From: Methylophilus sp. 42 | Lineage (GTDB): Bacteria > Pseudomonadota > Gammaproteobacteria > Burkholderiales > Methylophilaceae | Direction: 5' to 3' | Assembly: GCF_000384155.1 (NCBI RefSeq) | Contig: NZ_KB913031.1 | Span: 1,054,001-1,118,000, forward strand | DNA length: 64,000 nt | Shown: piece by piece, positions 38,856 to 47,412 of the stretch | How the letters are laid out: every line of letters begins with the position of its first letter | Position numbering within the stretch: the first letter of the stretch is position 1 | The notes under the pieces: generated by a model | The model's input: the letters and a program-made list of their open reading frames with translations, nothing else | Databases searched by the model: none | Told to the model about the DNA's origin: nothing | Program-made: the position numbers and the translations under genes

Positions 38856-39545
38856 TCACGGATTGACGCCAAACCAGTGACCGATCAGCGCCGTGGCCGC
38901 CATGGCAAGTGCACCCCAAACGACGACACGACTGACACTTTTCACGATGCTCGCACCGCCAGTGCGCGCAGCGACAATCCCCAGCAAGGCTAAAAATGGC
39001 AAGGTGCTCACCGTCAACCAGGTTTGTGCTTGCGTATGCGGTGCCAGCCAAGCGGTGATCAGTGGCAAGATGGCGCCACTGGCAAAGGCCAGCGCCGAGG
39101 CCAGCGCGGCCTGTAATGGCTGCGCCTGGTTGATGTCATGCAAGCCCAGTTCATCGCGTGCATGTGCGGCTAGTGAGTCATGTGTTGATAGCGCCTGCGC
39201 CACTTGCTGGGCCAACTCAGGAGATAGGCCGCGCTGGATATAAATACCAGTCAGCTCACGTAATTCGCTTTCCGGGTTTTCCTTGAGCTCTTCGGCTTCA
39301 CGGGCGAGGTCTGCCTGTTCGATATCCGTTTGTGAGCTCACTGATACATATTCGCCTGCAGCCATGGAAAGCGCACCTGCCACCAGCCCGGCGACACCGG
39401 TCATGAGCAATGCCTGGTGAGAGGCGCCAGCGGCGGCCACGCCCATCAGCAGGCTGGCGGTAGAAATAATGCCATCGTTGGCGCCCAGCACAGCCGCGCG
39501 CAGCCAGCCGCTGCGTTGTAAAAAGTGTAATTCGTGATGTGCCAT
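38856..39545 (-). CDS. VIT-family membrane protein, probable Fe/Mn transporter
   Basis: 229 residues of the VIT1/CCC1 family. N-terminus HHELHFLQRSGWLRAAVLGANDGIISTASLLMG is typical; five helices in total, with a cytoplasmic metal-binding helix region between helices 2 and 3 (EQADLAREAEELKENPESEL). These proteins move Fe2+ or Mn2+ out of the cytosol. The gene points against its neighbours and separates the peptide-binding gene from its likely permeases, so it may be a later insertion. Confidence 0.88.
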   Translation of the reverse strand: MAHHELHFLQRSGWLRAAVLGANDGIISTASLLMGVAAAGASHQALLMTGVAGLVAGALSMAAGEYVSVSSQTDIEQADLAREAEELKENPESELRELTGIYIQRGLSPELAQQVAQALSTHDSLAAHARDELGLHDINQAQPLQAALASALAFASGAILPLITAWLAPHTQAQTWLTVSTLPFLALLGIVAARTGGASIVKSVSRVVVWGALAMAATALIGHWFGVNP

Positions 39546-39672
39546 GCGATTGCCCTGAGTCTAGCGATGAATAAAATAACTAAGCGAGTGAATCGGATTT
39601 TAATGGAATTTTTATTGCCAGAGACCGTGTTGCATCAAATCTCCGTCTATCACGGGCAAATCGCTTAGAATA

Positions 39673-40167
39673 ATGGTTATGCATATTGAAATTTCTATCC
39701 CGGCGCAAACGCTGACGGTGTTTGACGACAATGGCGGCCAAGTCACGCGTTATGCCGTGTCTACGGCGGCCAATGGCGTAGGTTGCGTCAAAAACAGTGG
39801 TTGTACACCGCTGGGAGCGCACATTATTCGCGCCAAAATCGGTGGCGGGGCAGCTGAAAATACCGTGTTTGTTGGGCGCCGCCCGACCGGGGAAATATTT
39901 ACGCCAGTACTCAAAGCGCAATTTCCTGACCGCGACTGGATTTTAACCCGCATTCTTTGGTTGAGTGGCACTGAGCCGGGCAAAAACCGCCTGGGTAATG
40001 TCGATACCATGCAGCGTTATATCTATATCCACGGCACGCCGGAGGCGACTGTGCTGGGTGTGCCAGGCTCACATGGCTGCGTGCGCATGCGCAACGCGGA
40101 CCTGATCGAATTGTTCGAGCTGGTGCCCGTCGGTACCACCGTTAACATTTGCGAGGCGGATGATTAA
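39673..40167 (+). CDS. YkuD-domain enzyme without signal peptide, possible L,D-carboxypeptidase
   Basis: 164 residues; ATG 39673, or 39679 two codons later. YkuD catalytic signature HGTPEATVLGVPGSHGCVRMRNADL, with the nucleophile cysteine in SHGCVRM. No signal peptide or membrane segment is visible, so the protein is probably cytoplasmic. Periplasmic L,D-transpeptidases act on the cell wall, but cytoplasmic YkuD proteins such as ElsL of Acinetobacter trim recycled murein tetrapeptides. Its last codons overlap the dppB-like start by eight bases, tying it to the peptide permeases and supporting the recycling reading. Substrate untested. Confidence 0.82.
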   Translation: MVMHIEISIPAQTLTVFDDNGGQVTRYAVSTAANGVGCVKNSGCTPLGAHIIRAKIGGGAAENTVFVGRRPTGEIFTPVLKAQFPDRDWILTRILWLSGTEPGKNRLGNVDTMQRYIYIHGTPEATVLGVPGSHGCVRMRNADLIELFELVPVGTTVNICEADD

Positions 40168-41071
40168 GCGCTTTGCTACATTATTGCCCGTGGTTTTCGG
40201 GGTGCTATGCCTGACCTTCGCCTTGCTGCATCTGGTGCCGGGCGACCCGGTGGATGTCATGCTGGGTGAATCTGCCAGTGCTGCTGACCGCACCGCACTC
40301 AAAGCGCAACTGGGGTTGGACCAGCCTGTGCTGGTGCAGTTCGGCCAGTATGTGATGCATCTGCTGCAAGGGGATTTTGGTACCTCTATCCACACACAAA
40401 CCCCGATCTCGCAACTGTTATGGCAGGCCTACCCGGCCACGTTATTACTGGCTGTGGTTGCATTAGCAATAGGGCTGTCTATCGGTATTCCATTGGGCAT
40501 CTGGTCTGCGCTCAAGGCCGGACACTGGCAAGATGTGATGATCACCATGTTGAGTATCCGCCTGGCGGCGATGCCTGCGTTTTGGCTGGGGCCGGTGTTG
40601 ATGCTGGTATTTGCGGTTTGGCTAGGCTGGTTGCCTGTGAGCGGCATGGCGAACGCAGCCAGCATTGTGTTGCCAGCAATGACACTGGGACTGGGCTTAA
40701 GCGCCATTTTGACGCGCATGACGCGTACCAGCCTGCTCGAAGTATTGAATGAGGACTACATCCGTACTGCCCGTGCCAAAGGCTTGAGTGAACGGCAAGT
40801 ATTATTGAAACACGCTTTGCGTGCAGCCTTGTTGCCATTGGTCACTATTGTCGGTCTGCAAATGGGTAGCTTATTGGCCGGCGCCGTGATTACCGAAACC
40901 ATTTTTAGCTGGAACGGCATTGGCCGCTTGCTGGTAGATAGCATAGAAAAACGCGATTACCCGGTGACGCAGGCCTGTGTGCTGGTGGTGGCGTTTAGTT
41001 ATGTGCTGATCAATCAGGTGACGGATGTGGTTTATCGCTGGCTGGATCCGCGTACGCGAGGCGCAGCATGA
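40160..41071 (+). CDS. Peptide ABC transporter permease, DppB/OppB type
   Basis: 303 residues with six transmembrane helices. Opening segment FATLLPVVFGVLCLTFALLHLVPGDP is typical of the B subunit. The ATPase-contacting EAA loop is present as IRTARAKGLSERQVLLKHALRAALLP, so it is built to dock an ATPase. The start overlaps the YkuD gene by eight bases, and its end overlaps the next permease by four (ATGA). No DppD/DppF-type ATPase follows, so one encoded elsewhere must be shared. Confidence 0.92.
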   Translation: MIKRFATLLPVVFGVLCLTFALLHLVPGDPVDVMLGESASAADRTALKAQLGLDQPVLVQFGQYVMHLLQGDFGTSIHTQTPISQLLWQAYPATLLLAVVALAIGLSIGIPLGIWSALKAGHWQDVMITMLSIRLAAMPAFWLGPVLMLVFAVWLGWLPVSGMANAASIVLPAMTLGLGLSAILTRMTRTSLLEVLNEDYIRTARAKGLSERQVLLKHALRAALLPLVTIVGLQMGSLLAGAVITETIFSWNGIGRLLVDSIEKRDYPVTQACVLVVAFSYVLINQVTDVVYRWLDPRTRGAA

Positions 41072-41859
41072 AAGCCTTTTCGTTGCTGACTTTGAGCTTT
41101 TGGCTACTTGCCGTGCTGCTGGGGCATGCGATTGGTTTGAATCCCAACCAGATTGACCTTAACGCCATTCTGCAATGGCCGAGTCTGCAACATTGGCTAG
41201 GCACAGATGATTTGGGGCGCGATATTCTGGCGCGCGTCATTCGCGGGGTAGAGGTTTCTTTTCTGGTTACTGTGGTTGTTACTGCCGTGACGATGACGGT
41301 TGGCCTGAGCATCGGTCTGGTGGCCGGGTATAAAGGCGGCAGGATGGATGCCGTATTGATGCAATTGACCAATATTTTTCTGGCGTTCCCGGGAATGTTA
41401 CTGGCGATTGCGTTTGCGGCGGTGCTGGGCGCGGGGATTAACAACCTGATTCTTGCGCTGTGCCTGACCGGCTGGGTGACCTACGCCAGATTGTCGCGCG
41501 GCCAGTCACTGGCATTGCGTCAGCGCTTGCATGTGTTGGCGGCGGAGTCCTTAGGCGCCAGCAGCTTGCGGGTGATGTCATTGCATATTTTTCCGCTACT
41601 GATATCGATCTTGCTGGTGGAAGCGGCGTATAGCATGGCCAGTGTCATGATTGCTGAGGCGTCATTGTCGTTTCTTGGCTTGGGAATACAGGCGCCCAAT
41701 GCCTCCTGGGGTGCCATGTTGCGCGATGCTGTGCGCTTTATGCTGGTGGCACCACACTATGTGCTCACTGTCGGCGTGTGCATGATGAGCCTGATCCTGG
41801 CCATTAACCTGGGCGGCGATGTATTGCGTGACAAACTGGATGTGCGCAGCGAGGGCTAG
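41068..41859 (+). CDS. Peptide ABC transporter permease, DppC/OppC type
   Basis: 263 residues, somewhat short for the family, with five to six helices. HWLGTDDLGRDILARVIRG before helix 2 is the C-subunit signature. EAA loop: LAAESLGASSLRVMSLHIFP. Translationally coupled to the DppB-type permease. The short cytoplasmic N-terminus probably explains the length. The next gene is not an ATPase but a vitamin-type transporter 20 bases on. Confidence 0.92.
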   Translation: MKAFSLLTLSFWLLAVLLGHAIGLNPNQIDLNAILQWPSLQHWLGTDDLGRDILARVIRGVEVSFLVTVVVTAVTMTVGLSIGLVAGYKGGRMDAVLMQLTNIFLAFPGMLLAIAFAAVLGAGINNLILALCLTGWVTYARLSRGQSLALRQRLHVLAAESLGASSLRVMSLHIFPLLISILLVEAAYSMASVMIAEASLSFLGLGIQAPNASWGAMLRDAVRFMLVAPHYVLTVGVCMMSLILAINLGGDVLRDKLDVRSEG

Positions 41860-41879
41860 ATGATTGGAAAAGGTCATTC

Positions 41880-42572
41880 ATGAGAAAACAGTATCGTTAC
41901 TATGACCTGATCATGGCGGCGTTTGCCGTGGTGCTGGTTTGCTCCAATCTCATCGGCCCTGGCAAAATTACCGAGGTTCATGTGCCCTTACTGGGGGCGC
42001 TGACGTTTGGTGCTGGCATTATGTTTTTCCCAATCAGCTTTATTTTTGGTGACATCCTGACCGAAGTATACGGTTATGCTGCCTCGCGCCGCGTAATCTG
42101 GACCGGGTTTATCTGCCTGGCCTTTGCTAGCCTCATGGCTTGGGTGATCGTAGCGCTGCCACCGGCGCCAGACTGGCACGACCAGGCGGCCTATCAATCG
42201 GTGTTCGGCTCCACGGTGCGCATTGCTATTGCCTCGCTGGTATCGTTTGTGGCTGGCGAATTCGTCAATTCGTTTGTGCTGGCCAAAATGAAAATCCTGA
42301 CCCAGGGCCGCTGGTTATGGAGCCGCACCATAGGCTCGACCATCTTCGGTGAAGCGGTCGACACTATCCTGTTTTTTCCGCTGGCGTTTTATGGTTCTGG
42401 CGAATTCCCCGATGCCATGATGCCGCAAATCGTGCTGGCGCAATTCACGGCCAAAGTATTGGTAGAAGTTGCTTTTACGCCAGTCACCTACAAAATAGTC
42501 GCATTTCTCAAACGTGCAGAAAATGAAGATTATTACGATACCCACACCGACTTTAGCCCGTTTAAGCTTTAA
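41880..42572 (+). CDS. yhhQ: Queuosine precursor transporter (YhhQ/VUT family)
   Basis: 230 residues, six helices, PF02592-type. Conserved stretches: FPISFIFGDILTEVYGYAASRRVIW and SRTIGSTIFGEAVDTILFFPLAF, then a C-terminal helix before a charged tail. In E. coli YhhQ imports 7-cyano-7-deazaguanine for queuosine tRNA modification. The start 20 bases after the permease gene suggests co-transcription, but no functional link with peptides is apparent. Confidence 0.9.
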   Translation: MRKQYRYYDLIMAAFAVVLVCSNLIGPGKITEVHVPLLGALTFGAGIMFFPISFIFGDILTEVYGYAASRRVIWTGFICLAFASLMAWVIVALPPAPDWHDQAAYQSVFGSTVRIAIASLVSFVAGEFVNSFVLAKMKILTQGRWLWSRTIGSTIFGEAVDTILFFPLAFYGSGEFPDAMMPQIVLAQFTAKVLVEVAFTPVTYKIVAFLKRAENEDYYDTHTDFSPFKL

Positions 42573-42611
42573 ACTGGCCACATTTAATAACTTCTCATTA
42601 TCGGAACCCCA

Positions 42612-43739
42612 TTGAACCTGATTAACTGGTACGAACAAAAAAAGACGCAAGCCGCCGACTGGCAATCTGAAGCAGGTAACCCGCCGCCGAAAGCGGTGGT
42701 GATCGCGGACGATACCACTAAGGCGGATGAGGCGTACCGCCTGGCTTGTGAGGGCACTGCATTGCTCTATCGCGGTGACTTTCAAAATGCCAAACAATTG
42801 TTGCAGGCCATTACGCGCCGCGTAGACCGCAAACCGGTTAAACCGGCAGCGACCATGCTCGAAGCCTTTCACCAGCATCGCGCGCGCCAGATTGGCCGTG
42901 CCAATATCACAAACAAAGTATTGATTGAACTCAAGCACGGTGGTTGCGATTTACCTCGCGCCCCTGATGTGAAAGCTGCGGTGCAAGGCGCGTTGATTGT
43001 GGACGAAAAAGCCGACAAACTGCCCGCAAGGCTGGTGCTTTCATTGCGTGAGCTGCTGGGCATGGTGGGCGCGCATGAATGGCGTAAAAAAGGCGTGCAG
43101 ATTCATGCGCTCAATGCCAGTATCCACGCTTATTACGGGGTGTATTCCCCTGTGCGTGGTGAGTATCTTGATCTCATAGATCAGGCCCCTCTTAACAGCC
43201 CGCAAGTGGCCTGGGATATCGGTACTGGTACCGGGGTGATTGCGGCCATTTTGGTGGCACGCGGCGTGAAGCAGGTGCTTGCCACAGATAACAACCCACG
43301 CGCATTAGCGTGTGCTGCAGAGAATGTGCAACGCTTGAATATGCAAACCAATATTCAGGTCCTGCCAGCAGACTTGTTCCCGGAAGGGCAAGCCGACCTG
43401 ATTGTCTGTAACCCACCCTGGCTCCCTGCGAAAGCCAATGCGCCGATTGAGCATGCGGTGTATGACCCGGATAGCCGTATGCTGAAAGGGTTTTTAAGTG
43501 GCTTGAAAACGCATTTAACCGCCAATGGTGAAGCATGGCTGGTGATGTCGGATTTAGCCGAGCATATTGGCTTGCGTCAGTCTGAGGCATTGGCCGCGTG
43601 GATCAATGAGGCGGGTTTGCAGGTTGTTGAAAAACTGGATATTGCGCCTAAACATGCCAAAGCCAGTGATCAGTCCGACCCTTTGTATGAGGCGCGTGCC
43701 AAAGAAATTACCAGTCTTTATCGATTAAAATGTGCTTGA
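42612..43739 (+). CDS. SAM-dependent methyltransferase of unknown target
   Basis: 375 residues, starting at TTG 42612 with a weak ribosome site. An N-terminal domain of about 190 residues that I do not recognise, with YSPVRGEYLDLI at its end, then a Rossmann SAM domain: motif I AWDIGTGTGVIAAILVARG and motif IV VCNPPWLPAKAN. NPPW-type motifs occur in enzymes methylating amide or exocyclic nitrogens (PrmC, RlmF, RsmC relatives), so a ribosomal protein or RNA target is plausible. It lies just upstream of nagZ with a 23-base gap. Confidence 0.82.
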   Translation: MNLINWYEQKKTQAADWQSEAGNPPPKAVVIADDTTKADEAYRLACEGTALLYRGDFQNAKQLLQAITRRVDRKPVKPAATMLEAFHQHRARQIGRANITNKVLIELKHGGCDLPRAPDVKAAVQGALIVDEKADKLPARLVLSLRELLGMVGAHEWRKKGVQIHALNASIHAYYGVYSPVRGEYLDLIDQAPLNSPQVAWDIGTGTGVIAAILVARGVKQVLATDNNPRALACAAENVQRLNMQTNIQVLPADLFPEGQADLIVCNPPWLPAKANAPIEHAVYDPDSRMLKGFLSGLKTHLTANGEAWLVMSDLAEHIGLRQSEALAAWINEAGLQVVEKLDIAPKHAKASDQSDPLYEARAKEITSLYRLKCA

Positions 43740-43762
43740 AATTTGAACAATAGGAATATGTT

Positions 43763-44809
43763 ATGTCTTTAGGTCCCGTCATGCTGGATGTGGTTGGCAA
43801 AGAGCTCACTGCTGATGACATCCGCCGTTTGCAACATCCGCTGGTAGGCGGGGTGATTTTGTTTGCGCGTAACTTTGAGAGTTGCGAGCAACTCAGGGCG
43901 CTGACGGCAAGCATCCATGCCGTGCGTCAGCCGCCGTTGTTAATTGCAGTTGATCATGAAGGCGGCCGGGTACAGCGTTTCAGGGAAGGCTTTAGCAAGA
44001 TTCCGCCCATGCGTGAATTTGGCCATATCTGGGACAAAAATCCACGCAAGGCTAAAGAGCTGGCGGTGGAGGCAGGCTATGTGCTGGGCGCCGAGTTGCG
44101 TGCGCATGGTGTGGATTTTAGTTTTACGCCGGTGCTGGACATGGATTATGGTGACAGCCTGGTCATCGGTGACCGTGCGTTTCACCGCGACCCGCAAGCG
44201 ATCAACGAGTTGGCGTTCAGTTTGATGCAAGGCCTGAAAAAAGCGGGCATGGCTGCGGTGGGCAAGCATTTCCCGGGTCATGGCTTTGTGGTGGCTGATT
44301 CGCATGTGAGTATCCCGGTCGATGAGCGCGAGTTTGACCAGATTGCGCAAAACGACATGCAGCCCTTTGTACGCATGATAGACGAAGGCATGCACGCAGT
44401 GATGCCTGCGCATGTGATTTACCCTAAAGTAGACGAAAAACCTGCCGGGTTCTCGCCACGCTGGTTACAGAAGGTATTGCGCGAGCGCCTGGGCTTTAAT
44501 GGCGTGATTTTTAGTGATGATTTGAGCATGGAAGGTGCGACCGTCGCAGGGAATGTGACAGCGCGCACTTTGGCGGCGTTGAATGCGGGTTGCGATATGG
44601 TCTTGCTATGTAACCGCCCTGATTTGGCAGATGAATTACTGGCAAACCTGGACTGGAAAATCTCGGCACAAAGTATTGCGCGCCTGGCGCGCATGCATGG
44701 CGGGCACCATCCGCAGGACATGGTTGGCTTGCGTGAATCTGCTTATTATGTGGATGCGATAAAAAGGGTGGCTATGGTTGGTCAAAAAGAGTCTGATTTG
44801 TTTGCCTGA
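43763..44809 (+). CDS. nagZ: Beta-N-acetylhexosaminidase, glycoside hydrolase family 3
   Basis: Cytoplasmic enzyme that removes GlcNAc from anhydromuropeptides brought in during cell-wall recycling. 348 residues. PVMLDVVGKELTADDIRRLQHPLVGGVILF at the start; substrate and catalytic loop GKHFPGHGFVVADSHVSIP contains the Asp-His dyad of NagZ; nucleophile Asp in VIFSDDLSMEGA. Length and motifs fit NagZ fully. A few kb from the YkuD enzyme and the peptide permeases, which may feed or follow it. Confidence 0.95.
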   Translation: MSLGPVMLDVVGKELTADDIRRLQHPLVGGVILFARNFESCEQLRALTASIHAVRQPPLLIAVDHEGGRVQRFREGFSKIPPMREFGHIWDKNPRKAKELAVEAGYVLGAELRAHGVDFSFTPVLDMDYGDSLVIGDRAFHRDPQAINELAFSLMQGLKKAGMAAVGKHFPGHGFVVADSHVSIPVDEREFDQIAQNDMQPFVRMIDEGMHAVMPAHVIYPKVDEKPAGFSPRWLQKVLRERLGFNGVIFSDDLSMEGATVAGNVTARTLAALNAGCDMVLLCNRPDLADELLANLDWKISAQSIARLARMHGGHHPQDMVGLRESAYYVDAIKRVAMVGQKESDLFA

Positions 44810-44881
44810 ATCAACGGTGATGCGCTAAGCTAGTCTATTATTGATAGCAATCTAATAACTGTGTAAGCAACGGTATCGATT

Positions 44882-45781
44882 ATGAAATGGATTATTCTCG
44901 GGATATTCTTATCCTCAGTCAGTTATGTTCACTTTCGCGGTAAAGTGCGGCATCGTTTTTACCGCCAGGTGTTTGACCACTCAGGCATCGTGTCACCGTT
45001 TAATGTATTTTTATACATGTTCTCAAAAGCACCGACCACGCCTTATTTGTCGGTGAATGAATTCCCTGAGTTGAAGTTAATCACCGACCGTTGGCAGGAA
45101 ATTCGTGAAGAGGCTTTACACGTACGCGAACAAGAGCGCATTGCGGCGGCACAAACCAATAACGACGCGGGTTTTAACTCATTTTTTAAAACCGGCTGGA
45201 AGCGTTTCTACCTTAAATGGTATGACGCACATCATCCTTCTGCCAGCATTTATTGCCCGAAAACAGTGGCTTTGTTGCAAAGTATTCCCAGTGTGAAAGC
45301 GGCCATGTTTGCTGAGTTGCCGCCAGGTGCTCACTTGCGCCCGCACCGTGACCCGTACGCGGGCTCCTTGCGTTTTCATTTGGGCTTGGCGACGCCTAAT
45401 AATGATCAGTGTTTTATCCGTGTCGATGGTGAAGACTATAGCTGGCGCGATGGCCAGGCGGTGATGTTTGACGAAACCTATATCCATGAAGCGTATAACA
45501 AGACCGACGAAACGCGTGTGATTCTGTTCTGCGATATTGAGCGTCCCATGCGCTATGGCTGGGCACAGGCAATCAATCGTTTCCTGGCGAATACCATTGT
45601 CACTGCCGCTAGTTCACCGAACGAAGCAGGAGACCAAACTGGCGTGATTAACCGCTTGTTCCACTATGCCTGGGTCGTTGGGCAATATCGCCGTCGTTTT
45701 AAAAAGTGGAATAAAAATGTGTATCAAATCACACGTATCATTTTGATTGCATTGGTTTGTTATGCGATCTGGAAGCTGTAG
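44882..45781 (+). CDS. lpxO: LpxO-like Fe(II)/2-oxoglutarate-dependent hydroxylase
   Basis: 299 residues, aspartyl/asparaginyl beta-hydroxylase fold. A hydrophobic helix at each end (about 1-17 and 280-297) makes it membrane-associated. Iron ligands: HRDPYAGSLRFHLGL (H-x-D) and ETYIHEAYNKTDETRVILF, with the Arg that binds 2-oxoglutarate. The layout, N-terminal YVHFRGKVRHRFYRQ and length match LpxO, which adds a 2-hydroxyl to a lipid A acyl chain. A protein hydroxylase remains possible. Monocistronic. Confidence 0.75.
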   Translation: MKWIILGIFLSSVSYVHFRGKVRHRFYRQVFDHSGIVSPFNVFLYMFSKAPTTPYLSVNEFPELKLITDRWQEIREEALHVREQERIAAAQTNNDAGFNSFFKTGWKRFYLKWYDAHHPSASIYCPKTVALLQSIPSVKAAMFAELPPGAHLRPHRDPYAGSLRFHLGLATPNNDQCFIRVDGEDYSWRDGQAVMFDETYIHEAYNKTDETRVILFCDIERPMRYGWAQAINRFLANTIVTAASSPNEAGDQTGVINRLFHYAWVVGQYRRRFKKWNKNVYQITRIILIALVCYAIWKL

Positions 45782-45818
45782 TTAACAGATAGCTTCACAC
45801 AAATGTCATGATTAAAAC

Positions 45819-45847
45819 TTGAAACTTTGTGCGTTTGCCATTATCTT
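45819..45847 (+). promoter_or_regulatory. Sigma-70 promoter of the YccA/BI-1 gene
   Basis: TTGAAA (45819-45824), 17-bp spacer, TATCTT (45842-45847). Transcription would start near 45854, giving a leader of about 41 bases with a GAGAGGA ribosome site before ATG 45895. Confidence 0.65.
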
Positions 45848-45894
45848 AATCCTAAGTAAGTTTTAAAAAAGTTTTATTGAGAGGAAAAAACACT

Positions 45895-46581
45895 ATGTCA
45901 GATATGCAAGTTTTAGGTCGTGAGAGTAATGTATCCGCGGCGCAAAATCGCGTGCTGCGTAATACATATGCTTTGCTCGGCTTGAGCATGGTGCCGACGG
46001 TGATTGGTGCTTATGTCGGCATGCAAATGAATTTTGGCTGGATGGCCGCACATCCGTTCATGTTTGCCATTGGCTTTATGGCCGTGATGTTCGGCATGTT
46101 CAAGCTGATCGCTGTGAACCAGAATAGTGGTGTAGGCGTCTGGTTGTTGTTGGCCATGACCTTTGTTTTCGGCGTGATGTTAGGCCCGATTCTGCAATTT
46201 GCACTGCATCTGCGTAACGGTGCCGAGATCGTTGGTCTGGCTGCTGCCGGTACAGGGATTACTTTCCTGAGTCTGGCTGCCATCGGTTCTTCACCTGCGC
46301 GTGATTTCAGCGGCATGGGCAAGTTCCTGATGATCGGCCTGATCCTGGCGATTGTGGCTGGTTTGGCTAATATGTTCTTCCAGATTCCTGCTTTGTCACT
46401 GGCCATTTCTGGTGTATCCGTACTCATTTTCTCAGGCTACATTTTGTATGACGTCAACCAGATCGTACGTGGTGGTCAAACCAACTATGTGATGGCAACC
46501 CTGAATCTGTATCTGGATATCTACAACTTGTTTGTTAACTTGTTGAACATCCTGCTTGCTTTACTGGGCAACCGCGATTAA
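45895..46581 (+). CDS. Bax inhibitor-1/YccA family membrane protein
   Basis: 228 residues from ATG 45895 (MSDMQVLGRESNV); an open frame to 45877 precedes the ribosome site and is not used. Seven transmembrane helices; conserved FSGYILYDVNQIVRGGQTNYVMATLNLYLDIYNLF-type ending, with Asp residues of the BI-1 pore. E. coli YccA interacts with and modulates FtsH, and BI-1 relatives can leak Ca2+ or protons. Single gene with its own promoter and terminator. Confidence 0.92.
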   Translation: MSDMQVLGRESNVSAAQNRVLRNTYALLGLSMVPTVIGAYVGMQMNFGWMAAHPFMFAIGFMAVMFGMFKLIAVNQNSGVGVWLLLAMTFVFGVMLGPILQFALHLRNGAEIVGLAAAGTGITFLSLAAIGSSPARDFSGMGKFLMIGLILAIVAGLANMFFQIPALSLAISGVSVLIFSGYILYDVNQIVRGGQTNYVMATLNLYLDIYNLFVNLLNILLALLGNRD

Positions 46582-46601
46582 GCATAGATTAAGATTCAAA
46601 T

Positions 46602-46632
46602 AAAAAACCCGCCAATTGGCGGGTTTTTTATT
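46602..46632. terminator. Intrinsic terminator after the YccA/BI-1 gene
   Basis: A-run plus CCCGCC, loop AATT, then GGCGGG plus T-run: a perfect palindrome over 46602-46629. It insulates the following PEP-CTERM gene. Confidence 0.92.
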
Positions 46633-46715
46633 AGCCCATTTGGGGTATTGCATTAAATACATATCAGGCATACAGTTGTCGTTCTAATTTTTACAACGGT
46701 TGAGAAGGGGGATGT

Positions 46716-47309
46716 ATGTCAGTAGTAACAAAAACTTTGTGTGCGGTTGCTGTGTGTGGCGCATTATCAGCACCTGCTCAGTCCGCAGTGATTTTTTCAG
46801 ATAATTTTGATAGTTATACCGCTGGTTTAAATGTGACTGATTTTGCTGGTAACTGGACCGTGACCAACGGCACAGTCGATGTAATTGGTAATGGCTATTT
46901 TGATTTCTACCCTGGTAACGGCTTATATATCGATTTGGATGGCAGTACAAGTGACGCCGGTGACTTTAGCTCCAAAGCCCTGAATGTGGCTGCCGGGACG
47001 TATACACTGGAGTTCGTCTTGTCCGGCAGTACACGTGGTGAGTCAAATACAGTAGACGTCAGTTTTGGTAGCTATAACGAAACCTTTAACCTGACTTCTG
47101 ATGCGCCAGTCACTATTTATACACGTACTGTAAATTTTGCTTCTAACTCATTAGCCTCGGTCGTATTTAAAAATGGTGGTGGCGACAACATGGGGGCATT
47201 GCTATTGAATGTCTCAGTCGCCTCAGTGCCTGAAGCCGAAACGGCTGCCATGATGCTCGCTGGTTTAGGCATTATGGGTTCTATTGTGCGCCGCAGAAAA
47301 TCTACTTAA
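46716..47309 (+). CDS. PEP-CTERM sorted exported protein
   Basis: 197 residues. Signal peptide (about 1-23, cleavage after QSA), then a Gly/Thr/Asn-rich beta domain that looks like a carbohydrate-binding jelly roll (FSDNFDSYTAGLNVTDFAGNW onwards). At the C-terminus is the sorting tail: VPEAE, a hydrophobic helix (TAAMMLAGLGIMGSIV) and RRRKST. Exosortase cuts at the VPE motif, anchoring or releasing the protein with exopolysaccharide. No exosortase gene is in the window. An AAGGGGG ribosome site precedes ATG 46716. Confidence 0.9.
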   Translation: MSVVTKTLCAVAVCGALSAPAQSAVIFSDNFDSYTAGLNVTDFAGNWTVTNGTVDVIGNGYFDFYPGNGLYIDLDGSTSDAGDFSSKALNVAAGTYTLEFVLSGSTRGESNTVDVSFGSYNETFNLTSDAPVTIYTRTVNFASNSLASVVFKNGGGDNMGALLLNVSVASVPEAETAAMMLAGLGIMGSIVRRRKST

Positions 47310-47333
47310 GCAATAAACTGGTTGTTATGAAAC

Positions 47334-47361
47334 AAAAGCCCGCTTAATGCGGGCTTTTTTT
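47334..47361 (+). terminator. Intrinsic terminator after the first PEP-CTERM gene
   Basis: AAAAGCCCGC (47334-47343), loop TTAAT, GCGGGC (47349-47354) and a T-run. It separates this gene from the TonB receptor. Confidence 0.9.
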
Positions 47362-47412
47362 ATTTGCGCGATGTTTATTGCGTAGCAAATGGTTTGCTCT
47401 GTATGGTTTATT

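Noticed and set aside
39673-40167. A classical periplasmic cell-wall L,D-transpeptidase
   Set aside because: The catalytic domain fits, but no signal peptide or anchor is visible, so a cytoplasmic carboxypeptidase-type role is preferred; a start outside the chosen ones could change this.
46664-46684. A sigma-54-like site before the first PEP-CTERM gene (AGGCATACAGTTGTC)
   Set aside because: The spacing between the GG and the TTG element is one base short and the essential GC is absent.
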